A stretch of 64,000 nt of DNA from Gp7-AA6 sp036395755. Lineage in GTDB: Bacteria; Acidobacteriota; Thermoanaerobaculia; UBA5066; Gp7-AA6. The stretch spans positions 4,878-68,877 of the forward strand of contig DASWCZ010000051.1 in assembly GCA_036395755.1 (NCBI GenBank), written 5' to 3'. The notes beneath the pieces were generated by a model. The model was given only the letters and a program-made list of their open reading frames with translations. It was not told the DNA's origin and made no database searches. The position numbers and the translations under genes were made by a program. Shown here piece after piece: positions 18,360 through 28,169 of this stretch. Each line of letters opens with the position of its first letter. The stretch's first letter is position 1.

Positions 18360-18731
18360 ATGTTTGGCCCTATTGGAATGCCCGAACTCGTCCTGATTTT
18401 TCTGGTGGCTCTCCTCGTTTTCGGGCCGAAGAAGCTGCCGGAGCTCGGCCGTTCGCTCGGACGCGGCATCGCCGAGTTCAAGCGGGCGTCGGAGGACCTG
18501 AAACGCACGATCGAGGACGAGATCGAGCAGGGAAAGCAACACGTCTCCGCAGTCCAGGACGAGGTTTCCTCGGTTCGCCAGCAGGCGGGGGAGCTTCGGA
18601 ACACGATCGCGTCGTCGGCGGCGGGCTCCGCCGCCGGTTCCGCCGCGGCTTCTGTCGCCGCGGCGCCGGCCGGGGAAGCCTCTCCCGAAGGCACCGCGGC
18701 TCCGCCCCCCGGGTCGATCCGGCCGTCTTGA
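18360..18731 (+). CDS. tatA: Twin-arginine translocase subunit TatA/TatB
   Basis: A 123-residue protein with the TatA/B layout: a short N-terminal periplasmic piece (MFGPIGMPE), one transmembrane helix (about 8-22), the FGPKKLPELGR hinge, an amphipathic helix, and a coiled-coil-like acidic stretch (EDEIEQGKQ). The tail is Ala/Pro-rich and disordered. TatA forms the pore for folded proteins, TatB recognises the substrate with TatC. The Glu in MPELVL near the helix start and the long helical region make TatB possible. tatC follows 31 bases downstream. The ATG is at 18360, with GGAG ten bases upstream. Confidence 0.88.
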   Translation: MFGPIGMPELVLIFLVALLVFGPKKLPELGRSLGRGIAEFKRASEDLKRTIEDEIEQGKQHVSAVQDEVSSVRQQAGELRNTIASSAAGSAAGSAAASVAAAPAGEASPEGTAAPPPGSIRPS

Positions 18732-18762
18732 AGAGTCCCGCCGGGGAGAGCGGCGTGGAGCG

Positions 18763-19578
18763 GTGAGACTCGTCGGTCCCGCCGGGCCGGAACCGGAAGG
18801 AGCGCTGGAAGAACGGAGGCTCAAGGACGAAAACGAAGAGCTTCCCCGGATGGGGTTCTTCGAGCACCTGGAGGAGTTTCGCCGCCGCCTGATCGTTTCG
18901 TTGATCGCGCTCGCCATCACGTTCACGGTCGCGTGGACGAAGGCGCCGCTGCTGTTCGAAATCCTCGCGAAGCCGGTCCGCCGCTTCCTGCCGCCCGGCC
19001 AGAACCTTTCGTACACGACGCTCACCGAGCCGTTCCTGCTCTATTTCCGGGTTGCGCTCCTGGGCGGATTGATTCTCGCCTCGCCCGTGATCCTCTGGCA
19101 GCTGTGGCTGTTCATCGCGCCCGCGCTCTACCGGCGGGAGAAGCGCTTCGCGATTCCGTTCCTCCTCGCGAGCGTCTTCTTCTTTCTGACGGGATGCGCG
19201 TTCGGCTACTTCGAGGCGTTCCCGGCGGTCGTCGGCTTCCTGGTGGGAGTGGGAACCCAGTTCAACGCGGTCATCACGATCAACGAGTACCTCTCGACGG
19301 CCACGAAGATCATCCTGGGCCTCGGAGTCTGCTTCGAGCTCCCGATCCTCATCTTTTTTCTGACCCGGCTGGGGGTGGTGTCCGAAGGCTGGTTACTCAA
19401 GAAATTCAAGTACGCAGTGCTGGTCGCATTCATCGTCGCCGCGATCATCACTCCGACTCCCGACGTGGCGACCCAGACCGTGTTCGCCGTTCCGATGCTG
19501 GCGCTTTACCTGCTGGGGATCGCGATGTCCTGGATGTTCCGGAAACGGAAGAAATCGTCAGTGGGCTCGGGAACCTGA
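18763..19578 (+). CDS. tatC: Sec-independent protein translocase TatC
   Basis: A 271-residue protein with six hydrophobic helices. The N-terminal cytoplasmic region carries the conserved FFEHLEEFRRRLI motif that binds twin-arginine signals, and the first periplasmic loop has the FLLYFRVALLGG segment. GTG start at 18763; an alternative ATG at 18850 (MGFFEHLEEF) would give a more standard length. TatC is the substrate receptor of the Tat system in the inner membrane. Forms an operon with tatA. Its last 21 bases overlap the convergent cyclotransferase-like gene. Confidence 0.93.
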   Translation: MRLVGPAGPEPEGALEERRLKDENEELPRMGFFEHLEEFRRRLIVSLIALAITFTVAWTKAPLLFEILAKPVRRFLPPGQNLSYTTLTEPFLLYFRVALLGGLILASPVILWQLWLFIAPALYRREKRFAIPFLLASVFFFLTGCAFGYFEAFPAVVGFLVGVGTQFNAVITINEYLSTATKIILGLGVCFELPILIFFLTRLGVVSEGWLLKKFKYAVLVAFIVAAIITPTPDVATQTVFAVPMLALYLLGIAMSWMFRKRKKSSVGSGT

Positions 19579-20040
19579 TCTTGTCGGGGGACGAGAAGGC
19601 GAACCGGAGCCGGGCGTTCGTTTGAAGTAGTCGCCAGAACGAATCCGGGGCAGACCGGTCGTCGGCTGGTTGTACAGATAGACCCATGCGGGCACTTTCC
19701 TCCCCTGGCCGAGATCGATGGTGACACGACTTCGGCGGAACTCGGCCGCCGCGGGGTTCTTCGCGTTCCATCCTTCGTACCGGTCGAGGACTTTCAAGGC
19801 GCGCCCGGGATCTCTCAAGTTGTAGACGTCGCCCCAAACGAACGCGCGGGTCCCGGATTTTCTCACCGCGCCCGGATAGAGACCGACGTCGTAGAGAATT
19901 CCAGGCAATTTCCCCCGCCCGACCCGGTCGGCGTATTGCTCGAGCACCTTGCTCATCTGGTGGGACGGTGCCGAGCGAAGGGTGCCGTACACGAAGATGT
20001 AGGACGGGGCCACAGACTTACGGCTCGTACTGTTTGCCAT
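19558..20040 (-). CDS. Gamma-glutamylcyclotransferase-like (GGCT/AIG2) protein
   Basis: A 160-residue protein with the GGCT-fold signature YIFVYGTLR near the N-terminus, the glycine-rich GILYDVGLYPGAV segment, VWGDVYNL, and LDRYEG with the family's acidic residue. Members cleave gamma-glutamyl bonds or act on related amide substrates; the exact substrate is not predictable. The ATG at 20040 overlaps the upstream gene by 23 bases; a GTG at 20013, just after that gene's stop, is an equally good start. Base composition is less GC-rich than the window average, as in its upstream partner. Convergent with tatC, overlapping it by 21 bases. Confidence 0.75.
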   Translation of the reverse strand: MANSTSRKSVAPSYIFVYGTLRSAPSHQMSKVLEQYADRVGRGKLPGILYDVGLYPGAVRKSGTRAFVWGDVYNLRDPGRALKVLDRYEGWNAKNPAAAEFRRSRVTIDLGQGRKVPAWVYLYNQPTTGLPRIRSGDYFKRTPGSGSPSRPPTRSGSRAH

Positions 20041-20476
20041 CGTTCAATTTCCCGAGAAGGGCGAGGAGGTTCTTGAATCCACCATCCCTGCAGAATTTAA
20101 GAACAACCGAGTCTTTCGCGAGTTCGCCAAGGTAATAGCCGAAGATCAGTCGGATCTCCTTCTCAGAGAGCTGCGACATTCTTTTGAGCACAGCAATGAA
20201 CTCAAAGAAGTTGAGATAGTCGACGAGAGGCTCCAGCTCTGCCGAGTTGTCCGGATCGGACACGATGCAGTAGTGAAGCCGATCCAGCTTCGGACCCGGG
20301 TAATCGAGCGTTGCGCGGATCGCCTTCAGCTCTGGCCTCACGTAAAAGGATTCGTACAGGCGAGAGAGCCATTCGACTCGCCGAACTTTCAGGTTTGTCC
20401 AGAAGGTGAGCCACGCGAGGAAGGCGGCGGCAACAGCCAGCGCCAGGGCGATTGTTTCCTTGTCAGGAGTCTTCAT
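20018..20476 (-). CDS. Small membrane-anchored protein of unknown function
   Basis: A 152-residue protein I do not recognise. One N-terminal transmembrane segment (ALALAVAAAFLAWLTFWT, about 9-26) is followed by a soluble helical region with many charged residues, including a stretch with NFFEFIAVLKRMSQLSEKEI. The start codon overlaps the kdsC stop as ATGA and has AGGAGG just upstream, so translation is coupled. Its GC content (about half) is clearly lower than that of its neighbours, suggesting later acquisition together with the following cyclotransferase-like gene. Helical membrane-anchored proteins of this shape are sometimes sensors, but nothing shows that here. Confidence 0.7.
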   Translation of the reverse strand: MKTPDKETIALALAVAAAFLAWLTFWTNLKVRRVEWLSRLYESFYVRPELKAIRATLDYPGPKLDRLHYCIVSDPDNSAELEPLVDYLNFFEFIAVLKRMSQLSEKEIRLIFGYYLGELAKDSVVLKFCRDGGFKNLLALLGKLNDGKQYEP

Positions 20477-20982
20477 CGATGCCTCCTGACGGTTCTTGTC
20501 GTCACCCCGTTTCGCGCCAGGATCATTTCGATGAACTCCCGCACCGCTCCACGGCCGCCCGGGCTCTTCAGAACGACCTGGGCGGCCTCCCGCGCGGGGG
20601 GAGCCGCATCCGACGGGCAGGCCGAGAAGCCCGCGGCCTCGAGCAGCGGGACGTCCGGCTCGTCGTCGCCGATGGCCGCCGTCTCGGATGGACGGAGCGC
20701 CCAGCGCCGGCAGAGGTTGCGGTAGAGCGCTTCCTTGTCGTCCACTTTCTGGTAGCAGAGTCGAACGCCCAGGTCCCGCGCTCGCCTCGCCGTCGCGGGC
20801 GACCGCCGTCCGGAGATCCAGACGACCTTGAGCCCCGCGGCGATCGCCATCTTGATGCCGTGCCCGTCCTTCGTGTCGAAGACCTTCAGCTCGCGGCCGC
20901 GGTCGTCCATGTAAAGGCGGCCGTCGGTCAGCACGCCGTCGACGTCGAAGAAGAGGGCCTGGATTCCCTTGCGACCCCTCAA
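20473..20982 (-). CDS. kdsC: 3-deoxy-D-manno-octulosonate 8-phosphate phosphatase
   Basis: A 169-residue HAD-superfamily phosphatase of the compact, capless KdsC type. Motif I is FFDVDGVLTDG, motif II is WISGRRS, and motif III/IV is the Lys in YQKVDDK plus IGDDEPDVPLL. It hydrolyses Kdo 8-phosphate to Kdo. The start is a TTG that overlaps the kdsD stop (TTGA, 20979-20982), which gives the length typical of the family; the longer frame upstream is antisense noise within kdsD. With kdsD just upstream and kdsA and kdsB at 25681-28996, the whole Kdo pathway is present in the window. Confidence 0.92.
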   Translation of the reverse strand: MRGRKGIQALFFDVDGVLTDGRLYMDDRGRELKVFDTKDGHGIKMAIAAGLKVVWISGRRSPATARRARDLGVRLCYQKVDDKEALYRNLCRRWALRPSETAAIGDDEPDVPLLEAAGFSACPSDAAPPAREAAQVVLKSPGGRGAVREFIEMILARNGVTTRTVRRHR

Positions 20983-21935
20983 GCAATTCCCGCCGCGAGC
21001 AGGTCGTGCATATGGATCGCCCCGGTCAGGCCGCCCGACCCGTCCACGACGAAGAGCGAAGTGATCTTCGCCTGCTGCATCCTTCCGAGCGCCTCCGAAG
21101 CGAGGTCCTCGCCGGCGATCGTCTTCGGTCGGGCATGCGAGCACTCGCCGGCGGTTCGCGCGAGGAGCGAGGGATCCTTCTCGAGCAGCCGCCGCAGGTC
21201 TCCGTCGGAGATCACCCCGGCCAGCTCTCCGCTGCCGTTGACGACCGCGGTCACTCCCATCATCTTGCGGGACATCTCGTGGATGGCCTCGGTCATCGGG
21301 GTGTCCCGCGTCACGAGCGGGATCCGGTCTCCGGTGCGCATCAGGTCCCTGACCCTGAGGAATTTCTTTCCCAGGCGGCCACCCGGATGAAGCGCCGCGA
21401 AGTCCTCTTCGCGGAAACCGCGCTTCTCCGAGATCGCCATCGCGAGCGCGTCTCCCATGGCCAGCATGGCGGTGGTCGAGGCCGTCGGAGCCAGGTTCAG
21501 CGGGCAGGCCTCCTGCGAGATCGCGACGGAGATCACCCGATCGGCCGCACGGCCCACGGAGGAGCCCGGCTCCCCGGTCATGGCGATCGCGCGGACGTTG
21601 CGCTCGCGCGCGAACTCCAGGAGGCGCACGACCTCCGGCGTCTCTCCGGAAAAGGAGAGCGCGAGGACCGTGTCGCCGGGGACCAGCATACCGAGGTCGC
21701 CGTGGCTCGCCTCGGCGGCGTGGAGGAAGTAGGCGGGCGTTCCGGTAGAGGAGAGCGTCGCCGCGATCTTCTGGCCGATCAGACCCGACTTGCCGAGCCC
21801 GGTGACGCAGAGCCGCCCGGCGGAGGCGGAGATCTCTTCGACGGCGCTCTCGAAATCCGGGCCCAGGTTGCGAATCTGCTCCTGGACCGAATCCGCCTCG
21901 ATCTGGAGGACCTTCCGGGCGGCGTCCAGGATCAC
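20979..21935 (-). CDS. kdsD: D-arabinose 5-phosphate isomerase (KdsD/KpsF)
   Basis: A 318-residue protein with an N-terminal SIS sugar-isomerase domain (GLGKSGLIGQKIAATLSSTGTPAYFLHA..., about 40-170) and two C-terminal CBS domains (about 200-315, with VTRDTPMTEAI and GVISDGDLRRLLE). It converts ribulose 5-phosphate to arabinose 5-phosphate, the first step to Kdo. The LALSFSGET and HPGGRLGKK motifs are diagnostic. First gene of a four-gene coupled operon with kdsC, a small membrane protein and a cyclotransferase-like protein. The KpsF/GutQ naming distinguishes paralogues that cannot be separated from sequence alone. Confidence 0.94.
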   Translation of the reverse strand: MILDAARKVLQIEADSVQEQIRNLGPDFESAVEEISASAGRLCVTGLGKSGLIGQKIAATLSSTGTPAYFLHAAEASHGDLGMLVPGDTVLALSFSGETPEVVRLLEFARERNVRAIAMTGEPGSSVGRAADRVISVAISQEACPLNLAPTASTTAMLAMGDALAMAISEKRGFREEDFAALHPGGRLGKKFLRVRDLMRTGDRIPLVTRDTPMTEAIHEMSRKMMGVTAVVNGSGELAGVISDGDLRRLLEKDPSLLARTAGECSHARPKTIAGEDLASEALGRMQQAKITSLFVVDGSGGLTGAIHMHDLLAAGIA

Positions 21936-22053
21936 GCGTCCATCTTAAGGCCCCCGGTCCCGCCGACCGCAGCCGGCGTCCTTCGACGAGAACTCCCGGC
22001 CGGTTCTGAGGAGCGCCGGCAGAAACCCGTGGCGCGCTAGCGATCGGCTCCGG

Positions 22054-23676
22054 TCATCGACTTCCGGTCGGCTCCGGGCACGGCTCCTTGCGCACGATTC
22101 GAATCTTGACCGGATTCGACAGGACGGGCTCGTGCCAGAACCCCGCCTCGAGCGCCCGGTAGCGGGCCACGATCTCGTACTCGCCGGCAGGGTTCGCGAT
22201 GATCGAGCCGGCAAGCGTCCACCCGAGAAGGTCTTCGTCGCTCGGCCGCTCGGGAGCCCGCGCGCGGGTCTCCCGCGGCAGCGCGGTCCTCAGGCAGTCG
22301 TAGAACGCTCGAATTCCTCCGACGCGCTGGTTTCGATCGCCGAGAACTCGGAGCTCGACCGGGGGGCCGCTGCAGGCGATCGGGACGAGTCGGCGCTGCC
22401 GGTCGCCCGCCACGAACATTCCGATCTCGACGGTCGGGCGGGGGCCGAGACCTCCCTCCCCGGCGAGAGAAACGGGCTCGAGCGGATAGAAGCGAGGATC
22501 GTCGTCGGCGTAGGGGCTTTTCAAGTTCACCTCGAGCTGGACGGCGTTCAGGCTCGAGCATTCTGCGACCACGCCCGCGGGATGGGGGTGGCCCTCGGCA
22601 TCCCGGACTGCGAGCGTCAGCACGGGCGGAAGGACGACGTTCGCGCCCCACCGCGCTTTCTTCGGCGGCGCGGCGGCCGGCGTGAAGCGCGAGGGCTCGG
22701 CCGGGAGGGGCTCCCGCCCCGCCGGCGGGTTCTTCTCGAGAACCCTCACGAACAGGTCGTCGAAGCCGGCGCGGAAGGGGTTCCCGTCGTCCGCCTCGCC
22801 GATCTCGTCGCCCTCCTTCCACTCGTAGTATTTCGTGACCAACGCAACGAGACGGACGGACCGCGCGCCGGCCGCCGCGACGAGCTCCTGGCGCGTCGCC
22901 CAGAAGTCGGCGTTCGTGACTCCACCGAGGCCTTCGAAGGGCACCACCGGGCCGGAGCAATCCGCGGTCTCGAAGCGCTCGAACTCCAGGTTCGCAATGC
23001 CCCGCGCCTTCTGTCCGGTCGGCACGCGGATTCGACCTCCGAAAAGAAGGTTCTCGACGCCGGACTCGATCCGGACGCATTGCCCAACGCGAAAGGAGTC
23101 GCGGTCCGCCGTGGCCGAGGTCACGAGGTCGAGCGAGCCGGAACCTTTCGCAGCGCCCGCGTCGAGTCGCGACCATGCGAGGCCGCCCGTCTCCGAATTC
23201 GAGTCACTCCCCGAAGCTTTCCAGCCGGTGACGTTGCCGATGAACGATCCGTTCGCGATGAGGTTGGCGGCCGGCTTGTCGGCCGGAGCCGCGAGCGCAA
23301 GGACGGCGATCAGTCCGGAGAGAAGGCCCACGGAGACCGGGATCGTACCGGAATCCCGGCTTGAGCCCTGGCGGTCCGTCCCTGCGTACGCCAGGCGCAG
23401 CAGCAGGCGGCGCCAGACCGCGAGCCTCGGCCGTCGCGAGGGGCTTTGCGGGGCGGTCCGGGAAGCCGTGGCGGGCGGCGGGGGAGCGAGGGACAGCCGC
23501 TCGAGATCGAGGGTGAGCGTCTGGAGCCGGTCGCGACAGCCCCGGCAGATCCGGAGATGTCCTTGCGCGGGCGCGGTCCGGATCTCGCCGTAGTGGTAGA
23601 GAACGAGGTCGTCGTCGTGCAGGTGCCTGATCGCCGCGGTCCGCTCCGGCGGTCGCCCCTGCGTATCTCTTGCCAT
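22054..23676 (-). CDS. Anti-sigma-factor-like membrane protein with large extracytoplasmic domain
   Basis: A 540-residue protein. Residues 1-60 resemble a zinc-finger anti-sigma domain: LHDDDLVLYHYGE then HLRICRGCRDRL, giving the H-x3-C-x2-C arrangement of zf-HC2 proteins. A Pro/Arg-rich linker is followed by one transmembrane segment (about 114-131, VGLLSGLIAVLALAA). The remaining 400 residues lie outside the membrane and begin with a jelly-roll-like segment (NLIANGSFIGNVTGWKASG), as in carbohydrate-binding modules; a second beta-rich domain follows. No sigma factor gene lies next to it, which is unusual for this class. The anti-sigma reading is inferred from the N-terminus only. Confidence 0.6.
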   Translation of the reverse strand: MARDTQGRPPERTAAIRHLHDDDLVLYHYGEIRTAPAQGHLRICRGCRDRLQTLTLDLERLSLAPPPPATASRTAPQSPSRRPRLAVWRRLLLRLAYAGTDRQGSSRDSGTIPVSVGLLSGLIAVLALAAPADKPAANLIANGSFIGNVTGWKASGSDSNSETGGLAWSRLDAGAAKGSGSLDLVTSATADRDSFRVGQCVRIESGVENLLFGGRIRVPTGQKARGIANLEFERFETADCSGPVVPFEGLGGVTNADFWATRQELVAAAGARSVRLVALVTKYYEWKEGDEIGEADDGNPFRAGFDDLFVRVLEKNPPAGREPLPAEPSRFTPAAAPPKKARWGANVVLPPVLTLAVRDAEGHPHPAGVVAECSSLNAVQLEVNLKSPYADDDPRFYPLEPVSLAGEGGLGPRPTVEIGMFVAGDRQRRLVPIACSGPPVELRVLGDRNQRVGGIRAFYDCLRTALPRETRARAPERPSDEDLLGWTLAGSIIANPAGEYEIVARYRALEAGFWHEPVLSNPVKIRIVRKEPCPEPTGSR

Positions 23677-23775
23677 CCCCCAGATCGATACGGATCAGCT
23701 CCGCGAGACGTCTGTCCCCGCAGTCCGCCACTCGGTGCGGAAACCGTTCGCTCCCCCGAGGCGTAGGGTACGAGA

Positions 23776-24585
23776 ATGAGCATCGTGACCGGCGCTCCGG
23801 CTCTTTTCGTTTCTCACGGCTCGCCGATGTTCGCGATCGACTCGGGCGAGTACGGTCGCGCCCTGAGGCGCTTCGGGGAACGGATTCCGCGGCCCGCTGC
23901 GATCGTGATCGTGTCAGCGCACTGGGAGGCCCCCTGGCCGATCCGCGTCAACGCGGCCGCGCGGCCACCGCTCCTTTACGACTTCGGCGGATTTCCGAAG
24001 GCTCTCTACGAGCTCATGTATCCGGCGCCCGGATCGCCGACGCTCGCCGGAGAGGTCGTCCGCCTGCTCTCCGACGCCGGGCTCCCGACTGAGCCGGATC
24101 CGACCCGGGGCTGGGATCACGGCGTCTGGATCCCGCTCTCGCTCCTCTATCCCGAAGCATCGGTGCCGGTCGTCGAAGTCTCTCTCCCGGTGCCGCGGGA
24201 ACCGCAGACGGCGCTCCAGATGGGGGCTGTGCTCGCGCCGCTGCGAGAGAGCGGCGTTCTCCTCGTCGGAAGCGGCGGGATCGTCCACAACCTTGGCCTC
24301 GCCCGTCTCGATCGGACCGAAGGCGCAGTCGACGAGTGGGCAGAGCGTTTCGACGAATGGGTGCGGGCGCGAGTCGTTCGACGCGAGAAGGACGAAATCG
24401 TCCGGTACCGCGAGCTGGCTCCCGATGCCGGGCTCGCGGTGCCGGCGAGCGAGCACTTCGACCCGCTGCTCTTCGCTCTCGGGGCAGCGCAGGCGAACGA
24501 TGCGACGGAACAGCTGTCCTCCGGCTTCCGTTACTCGAACCTTTCTCTCGCGTCGTTTGCATTCGTTTCGAACGGGGAACGGTGA
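23776..24585 (+). CDS. DODA-type extradiol aromatic ring-opening dioxygenase family protein
   Basis: A 269-residue LigB-superfamily protein resembling E. coli YgiD. Metal-ligand motifs are in place: FVSHGSPMF with the first His, SAHWEAPWP with the second, and GGIVHNLG with the third; GWDHGVWIPL is the family's catalytic His region. Such enzymes use Fe(II) or Zn(II) and open catechol-type rings (4,5-DOPA type), though natural substrates are mostly unknown. The stop overlaps the start of the DedA-rhodanese gene as GTGA, so the two are translationally coupled. Confidence 0.85.
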   Translation: MSIVTGAPALFVSHGSPMFAIDSGEYGRALRRFGERIPRPAAIVIVSAHWEAPWPIRVNAAARPPLLYDFGGFPKALYELMYPAPGSPTLAGEVVRLLSDAGLPTEPDPTRGWDHGVWIPLSLLYPEASVPVVEVSLPVPREPQTALQMGAVLAPLRESGVLLVGSGGIVHNLGLARLDRTEGAVDEWAERFDEWVRARVVRREKDEIVRYRELAPDAGLAVPASEHFDPLLFALGAAQANDATEQLSSGFRYSNLSLASFAFVSNGER

Positions 24586-25526
24586 GCAAGCTCGTCGCAT
24601 ACGTCGCCCAGTACGGCATGGCGCTGGTTTTTGCCAACGTGCTCGTGGAGCAGATCGGGATCCCGATCCCGGCACTTCCCACGCTGATCGTGGCCGGCGC
24701 GCTCGCCCGCGACGGAAAGCTCTCGTTTTCGGCGCTTCTCTTCGCCGCCGCCGTCGCCTCGCTCGCCGCGGACGGCGTCTGGTACGCGCTCGGGAGGCGC
24801 TTCGGCAACCGGGTCCTGAAGACCCTCTGCCGGGTCTCGCTTTCTCCCGACTCGTGCGTCCGGCACACCGAATCCATCTTCGAGCGGTGGGGGATGGCGT
24901 CGCTCGTCGCCTCGAAGTTCATCACCGGGTTCTCGACGGTCGCGCCTCCGCTCGCCGGGGCAATGGGCGCGAGCCTCCCGTCCTTCCTCTTCTACGACAC
25001 GATCGGAACCGTGCTGTGGGCGGGGGGCGGCCTCCTGATCGGCTTCGTCTTTCACCGGGCGATCGACGACGTCCTGTCGTTTCTCGAGGGGATGGGCACG
25101 GGAGCCTTTTACCTGCTGGCCGTCGGTCTCGTTCTCTTCGTCCTCTACAAGTTCTGGCAGAGACGGCGGTTCTACAAGGCCCTTCGGATGGCGCGGATCA
25201 GCGTCGAAGATCTGCGCGCGCTCTTCGAAAAAGGGGAGAAGCCGGTCGTCGTCGACGTGCGGGGAAAGGGGGAGAGGCAACGAGATCCGAGACGGATCCC
25301 CGGCGCGACGACCATGGACGTCACCGAGCTCGACGCGAAGCTTCCGGGCATTCCGCCCGATGGCGAGGTCGTCCTCTACTGCACCTGACCGAACGAGGCG
25401 TCGGCGGCCCGTGTGGCCCGCATGCTGATCGAGAGGGGATACAAGAAAGTGAGGCCCCTCGCCGGCGGCCTCGACGCGTGGATCGACGCGGGCTACGACG
25501 TGGAGGGCTTCGAGAAGGCGTCCTGA
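24582..25526 (+). CDS. DedA family membrane protein fused to rhodanese domain; in-frame TGA read as probable selenocysteine
   Basis: Read through one in-frame TGA (25386-25388, codon 269) this is a 314-residue protein starting at GTG 24582. Residues 1-200 are a DedA/SNARE-associated membrane domain (IPIPALPTLIVAG, SKFITGFSTVAPPLAG). From about 215 a rhodanese domain follows (ISVEDLRALFEKGEKPVVVDVRG). The TGA falls in the active loop: VVLYCT-TGA-PNEASAARVA. From memory of the family, DedA-rhodanese fusions read YC(S/T)CPNEA, so TGA stands exactly for the second Cys. The 45 codons after it keep the frame and the rhodanese signature (VRPLAGGLDAW) up to a normal TGA. A hairpin resembling a bacterial SECIS follows. 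A nonsense mutation or sequencing error is the alternative. Confidence 0.7.
25404..25421 (+). promoter_or_regulatory. Candidate bacterial SECIS hairpin
   Basis: Stem GCGGCC / GGCCCGC with one bulged C closes a five-base loop CGUGU. The loop begins 22 bases after the TGA and has G in its second position, matching the general bacterial rule (apical loop 16-37 bases downstream, G among the first two loop bases). In GC-rich DNA such stems arise easily by chance, so it is supportive only. Confidence 0.45.
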
Positions 25527-25530
25527 CCGT

Positions 25531-25683
25531 CGCGGTCGCTTCGCTTCGAGATCTGGCTCCGCCAAGGCGCTCGGCTCGGCAAACGAGCCTCGACCGAGCG
25601 CCTGATCCCTCCGCTCGCGTCCGCTCCCGCGGTGCGACGCTCCTCCCTCGATTACCTCGGGAGACTCGTCGCGCCGCGATCTA
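25531..25683. repeat. Dispersed 150-base intergenic repeat, copy 1
   Basis: Direct repeat of 58727-58878, strongly similar by eye. Shared blocks include CGCTCGGCTCGGCAA, GCGCCTGATCCCT and CCCTCGATTACCTCGGGAGA. It fills nearly the whole gap between the convergent DedA-rhodanese and kdsA genes and reaches the kdsA stop codon. It encodes no convincing protein. Confidence 0.8.
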
Positions 25684-26507
25684 CTGCCGCGCCAGAGCGG
25701 CAATCGCAGTCAATGAGCGAATCAGATTCGGCAGGATCCCCACATCCAGCTGCGTCGTCCGGTCCGAGAGGGCATGGTCCGGATCGTCGTGGACCTCGAG
25801 GAAGAAGCCGTCCACGCAACCCGTCGCGGCCGCGGCCCGCGCGAGCACCGGGGCGTATTGCTTCAAACCGCCCGTCTCCTTTCCGCCGCCCGGAAGCTGG
25901 AGCGAGTGCGTCGCGTCGTACACGATCGGAAATCCCAACGTCCGCATCATCGGGAAGGACCTCATGTCCACGACGAGATCGTGGTAGCCGAACGAGGCGC
26001 CGCGTTCGCAGAGGATCAGGTTTTCGTTGCCGGCGGCCCGGCACTTCTCGACCACGTTTCCCATGTCGTCGGGCGCGAGGAACTGGCCCTTCTTGATGTT
26101 CAACGGTTTGCCGGTCTTCGCCGCCGCGACGAGGAGGTCCGTCTGGCGGGAAAGGAACGCCGGAATCTGGAGGACGTCCAAGACCCGTGCGGCCTCCTCC
26201 GCCTGCTCCGGCTCGTGGACGTCGGAGAGGAGGGGCAAGCCCGTCGCCGACTTGACCTCCGCGAGGATGTCGAGACCCTCCGCGAGTCCCGGGCCGCGGA
26301 ACGAATCGCGCGAAGACCGATTCGCCTTGTCGAAAGAGGACTTGTAGACGATCTTCGCCCCCGTTTCCCTTGAGATCCCGGCGAGCCGCCTTCCCATCGC
26401 AACCGCGTGGGCTCGCGACTCGATGACGCAGGGGCCGGCGAAGAAAAGGAGCGGAGCTCCATCCCCGATCGAGTAGCCCGGCGCGATCTGGAGGGAGCGG
26501 ACTGGAG

Positions 26508-26511
<4 letters not shown>
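25681..26511 (-). CDS. kdsA: 2-dehydro-3-deoxyphosphooctonate aldolase (Kdo-8-phosphate synthase)
   Basis: A 276-residue KdsA that condenses arabinose 5-phosphate and phosphoenolpyruvate to Kdo 8-phosphate. Motifs: FFAGPCVIES, YKSSFDKANRSS, LLSDVHEPEQ, FLSRQTDLL, NIKKGQFLAP, CERGASFGYHDLVVDM and DATHSLQLPGG. The segment before GAPLLFFAGP has no ATG, GTG or TTG in frame back to 26862, far inside pyrG. The best start is CTG at 26511, which overlaps the pyrG stop as CTGA, has GGGAGA seven bases upstream and gives the normal family length. Last gene of kdsB-pyrG-kdsA. Confidence 0.93.

Positions 26512-28165
<1,654 letters not shown>

Positions 28166-28169
<4 letters not shown>

Noticed and set aside
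16617..19025. 802-residue S41 protease
   Set aside because: The N-terminal 265 residues are antisense to tatA and tatC; GTG 18230 has AGGAGG and a signal anchor.
24582..25388. DedA-rhodanese as a simple pseudogene
   Set aside because: The frame and motifs continue intact for 45 codons after the TGA and the TGA sits on an expected Cys; selenocysteine explains more, though a mutation is not excluded.
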